From positions 558,001 to 622,000 of the forward strand of contig DATAWK010000041.1 in the NCBI GenBank assembly GCA_036267255.1: a DNA stretch of 64,000 bases, given 5' to 3'. This DNA comes from DATAWK01 sp036267255 (GTDB lineage: Bacteria > Acidobacteriota > Terriglobia > Terriglobales > Acidobacteriaceae). Below, one piece after another: positions 62,682 to 64,000 of the stretch. The notes beneath the pieces are model-generated. The model saw nothing but the letters and a program-made list of their open reading frames with translations, was not told the origin of the DNA and ran no database searches. Numbering within the stretch: the first letter of the stretch is position 1; each line of letters starts with the position of its first letter. The position numbers and the translations under genes are program-made.

Positions 62682-64000
62682 CTATTGCGCCGTTGCAGGC
62701 TGCAGATATGTCTGGAAGTGCAAAAGGATGCGCTCGAACAACTGTGTCCTCGCCGCCGGGGTATCCAGGGAATGCGTCAATTGCGGATAGAGCAGCAGGT
62801 CGTATTGTTTGTCCGCGTTAATCAGCTTCTGAATAAACTGAATGGAATTCTGCATATGAACGTTGTCATCCCCGGTTCCGTGCGCGATCAGCAGGTGCCC
62901 ATGTAAATCCGCCGCGCTGTTGATCACGGAATCATCCTTGTAGCCTTGGACATTGTCCTTTGGCTCTCCCATGTAACGTTCTGTGTAGATAGAATCATAC
63001 AATCGCCAGTTGGTTACGGGAGCCACCGCAACACCAGCTGCAAAACGGTCGGAGTGCGTCATGGCATACAGCGTGAATGTGCCGCCCCAGCTCCAGCCCC
63101 ACCAGCCAAGCCGTTTTGGATCGAGCTGCGGATACTGTGCCAGCACTTGATCCAGCACGGAAAGCTGGTCCTCCAGCTGCACTGGACCAAAATCATGATA
63201 GGCAGCCTCTGCAAACACACGGCCACGATGGCCCATTCCGCGGTTGTCGACATGCAGGACGGCAAAGCCGTGCTGCATCAGCACTTCATCAAATAACAGG
63301 CCAGGGCTCCATCCGTCGCGGACAGTTTGTGCATACGGGCCGCCATAGGGATTGAGAATGAGCGGAACGCTCGCCGTTCGATTCATGTCTGGTGGCAGCA
63401 GCAAGGTTCCATACAGCACCGTACCGTCGCTCGCCTTACTGATGATCATTTTGGGTGCGACCAGCGTATAGCCATCGAGTGGATGAGGTTTCCAGAATGG
63501 TGTACAGTCCCCTTTCACGCTGCAGATACTTGCAGTTTGCGGCTGCATCAGGCTGGATGCGGTATCGACATAATGTGCTCCAGTAGGATCAAAGGAAATT
63601 TTGTGAACGCCATGCATCGTGCTCAGCATCTTCTTGCCGGTCCCATCCAGCTTGACTTGCCACAACATTTCTTCGCGCGGATCTGTCTCGTTGGATGTGT
63701 AGTAAACGATGCCGTTCTTTTTATCCACGCAGGGGACGCTCAATACATCCCAACTGCCACTGGTCAGTTGCCGCTCCAGCTTGGCATCGCTCTGCAACGG
63801 ATGCTTCTGGTTATAAGAGTAGAGGTAAAGATGCGTGTAGCCATCCCGCCAACTGCTCCACAGGAGTTTTCCATTCGGCAGAAAGCGGACGTTGTACGAT
63901 GCGTCAAAAAAGCGATTCGCCGTCTCCGAGAGCACGGGCCGCACTTCGCCCGATTCGATGTCGGCAAAGTACAGCTCGATGTGTTTTTGGTCTCGATGCA
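62682..64000 (-). CDS. DPP-IV-like S9 peptidase, truncated by window edge
   Basis: The C-terminal part (about 438 codons visible) of a prolyl-dipeptidyl-peptidase-like protein. The frame stays open to position 64000 and upstream residues (IELYFADIESGEVRP) belong to the propeller, so the GTG at 63944 is internal. Propeller strands are followed by the hydrolase: DRHGH-like region, NPYGGPYAQTVRDGW, the nucleophile GWWGWSWGGTFTLYA, Asp in IAHGTGDDNVHMQ and His in YPQLTHSLDTP. The N-terminus, with a possible signal peptide, lies beyond the window. Its end is 17 nt from the MBL gene's start on the same strand, so both may share a transcript. Confidence 0.9.
   Translation of the reverse strand, partial: HRDQKHIELYFADIESGEVRPVLSETANRFFDASYNVRFLPNGKLLWSSWRDGYTHLYLYSYNQKHPLQSDAKLERQLTSGSWDVLSVPCVDKKNGIVYYTSNETDPREEMLWQVKLDGTGKKMLSTMHGVHKISFDPTGAHYVDTASSLMQPQTASICSVKGDCTPFWKPHPLDGYTLVAPKMIISKASDGTVLYGTLLLPPDMNRTASVPLILNPYGGPYAQTVRDGWSPGLLFDEVLMQHGFAVLHVDNRGMGHRGRVFAEAAYHDFGPVQLEDQLSVLDQVLAQYPQLDPKRLGWWGWSWGGTFTLYAMTHSDRFAAGVAVAPVTNWRLYDSIYTERYMGEPKDNVQGYKDDSVINSAADLHGHLLIAHGTGDDNVHMQNSIQFIQKLINADKQYDLLLYPQLTHSLDTPAARTQLFERILLHFQTYLQPATAQ

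Noticed and set aside
1..64000. CRISPR array or phage/defence system
   Set aside because: No regularly spaced direct repeats, cas genes, restriction-modification, toxin-antitoxin or phage structural genes were recognised.

Overview
The window is a dense, roughly 55-60% GC bacterial chromosome segment that reads like an acidobacterium (Terriglobus/Granulicella/Edaphobacter type). This is an inference from its gene repertoire: a large secreted BNR/propeller protein with choice-of-anchor-D (HYDIN-like) repeats, a pro-kumamolisin (S53) peptidase, several secreted S9 peptidases, and a mix of GH78 and GH20 glycosidases. I see no rRNA, tRNA, CRISPR array, transposase or phage gene. One structured RNA, the RNase P RNA (rnpB), is clear on the minus strand at 15303-15701.

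Layout. 1-15.2 kb is housekeeping and catabolic: the 3' end of mnmG, a small secreted SnoaL-like protein, dnaB, alr, an ABC-F ATPase, an alpha/beta hydrolase, a secreted GH78-like enzyme, a secreted GH20 hexosaminidase, a FadL-like outer-membrane protein (minus) and glyA. rnpB follows. 15.8-36.1 kb is a surface-polysaccharide locus: a UDP-HexNAc 4-epimerase and a UDP-sugar dehydrogenase (a uronic acid precursor), a 1719-residue secreted/anchored repeat protein, an SLBB export protein, a Wzz-like protein, the four dTDP-L-rhamnose genes (rfbC reversed; rfbB, rfbA, rfbD), the CDP-deoxyhexose genes rfbF-rfbG-rfbH, and a Wzx-like flippase. 36.3-43.0 kb is a visibly AT-richer block with four GT2 glycosyltransferases, a GT39-like membrane transferase and a Wzy-like polymerase. 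A GmhB-like phosphatase follows. 43.9-46.0 kb holds a DUF721 protein, gatC and gatA.

46.0-52.1 kb returns to sugar chemistry. On the minus strand lie an HpcH/HpaI-type aldolase, a thiamine-diphosphate (acetolactate-synthase-like) enzyme and a HAD phosphatase. Diverging from them are an extended-SDR epimerase/reductase, a GtrB-like polyprenyl-phosphate glycosyltransferase and a GtrA protein. 52.2-64 kb is mixed: gluQ, an S9 peptidase, a Y-family polymerase, a small membrane protein missed by usual length cut-offs, an acyl-CoA carboxylase beta subunit with a cupin, a secreted repeat protein, kumamolisin, an MBL-fold hydrolase and a DPP-IV-like peptidase running off the right edge.

How it fits together. 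Two deoxysugar routes are encoded side by side: dTDP-rhamnose (complete) and CDP-4-keto-3,6-dideoxyglucose (RfbF, RfbG, RfbH, the last with an intact C-X57-C-X-C-X7-C iron-sulfur motif). The ThDP enzyme, aldolase, HAD and SDR nearby make a branched or chain-extended 3,6-dideoxysugar (yersiniose-like chemistry, as done by YerE/YerF in Yersinia) the most interesting hypothesis in the window. Sugars would be assembled by the GT2 enzymes, flipped by the Wzx protein, polymerised by the Wzy protein under Wzz control and exported through the SLBB protein; GtrA/GtrB and the GT39-like protein could add side residues on the periplasmic side.
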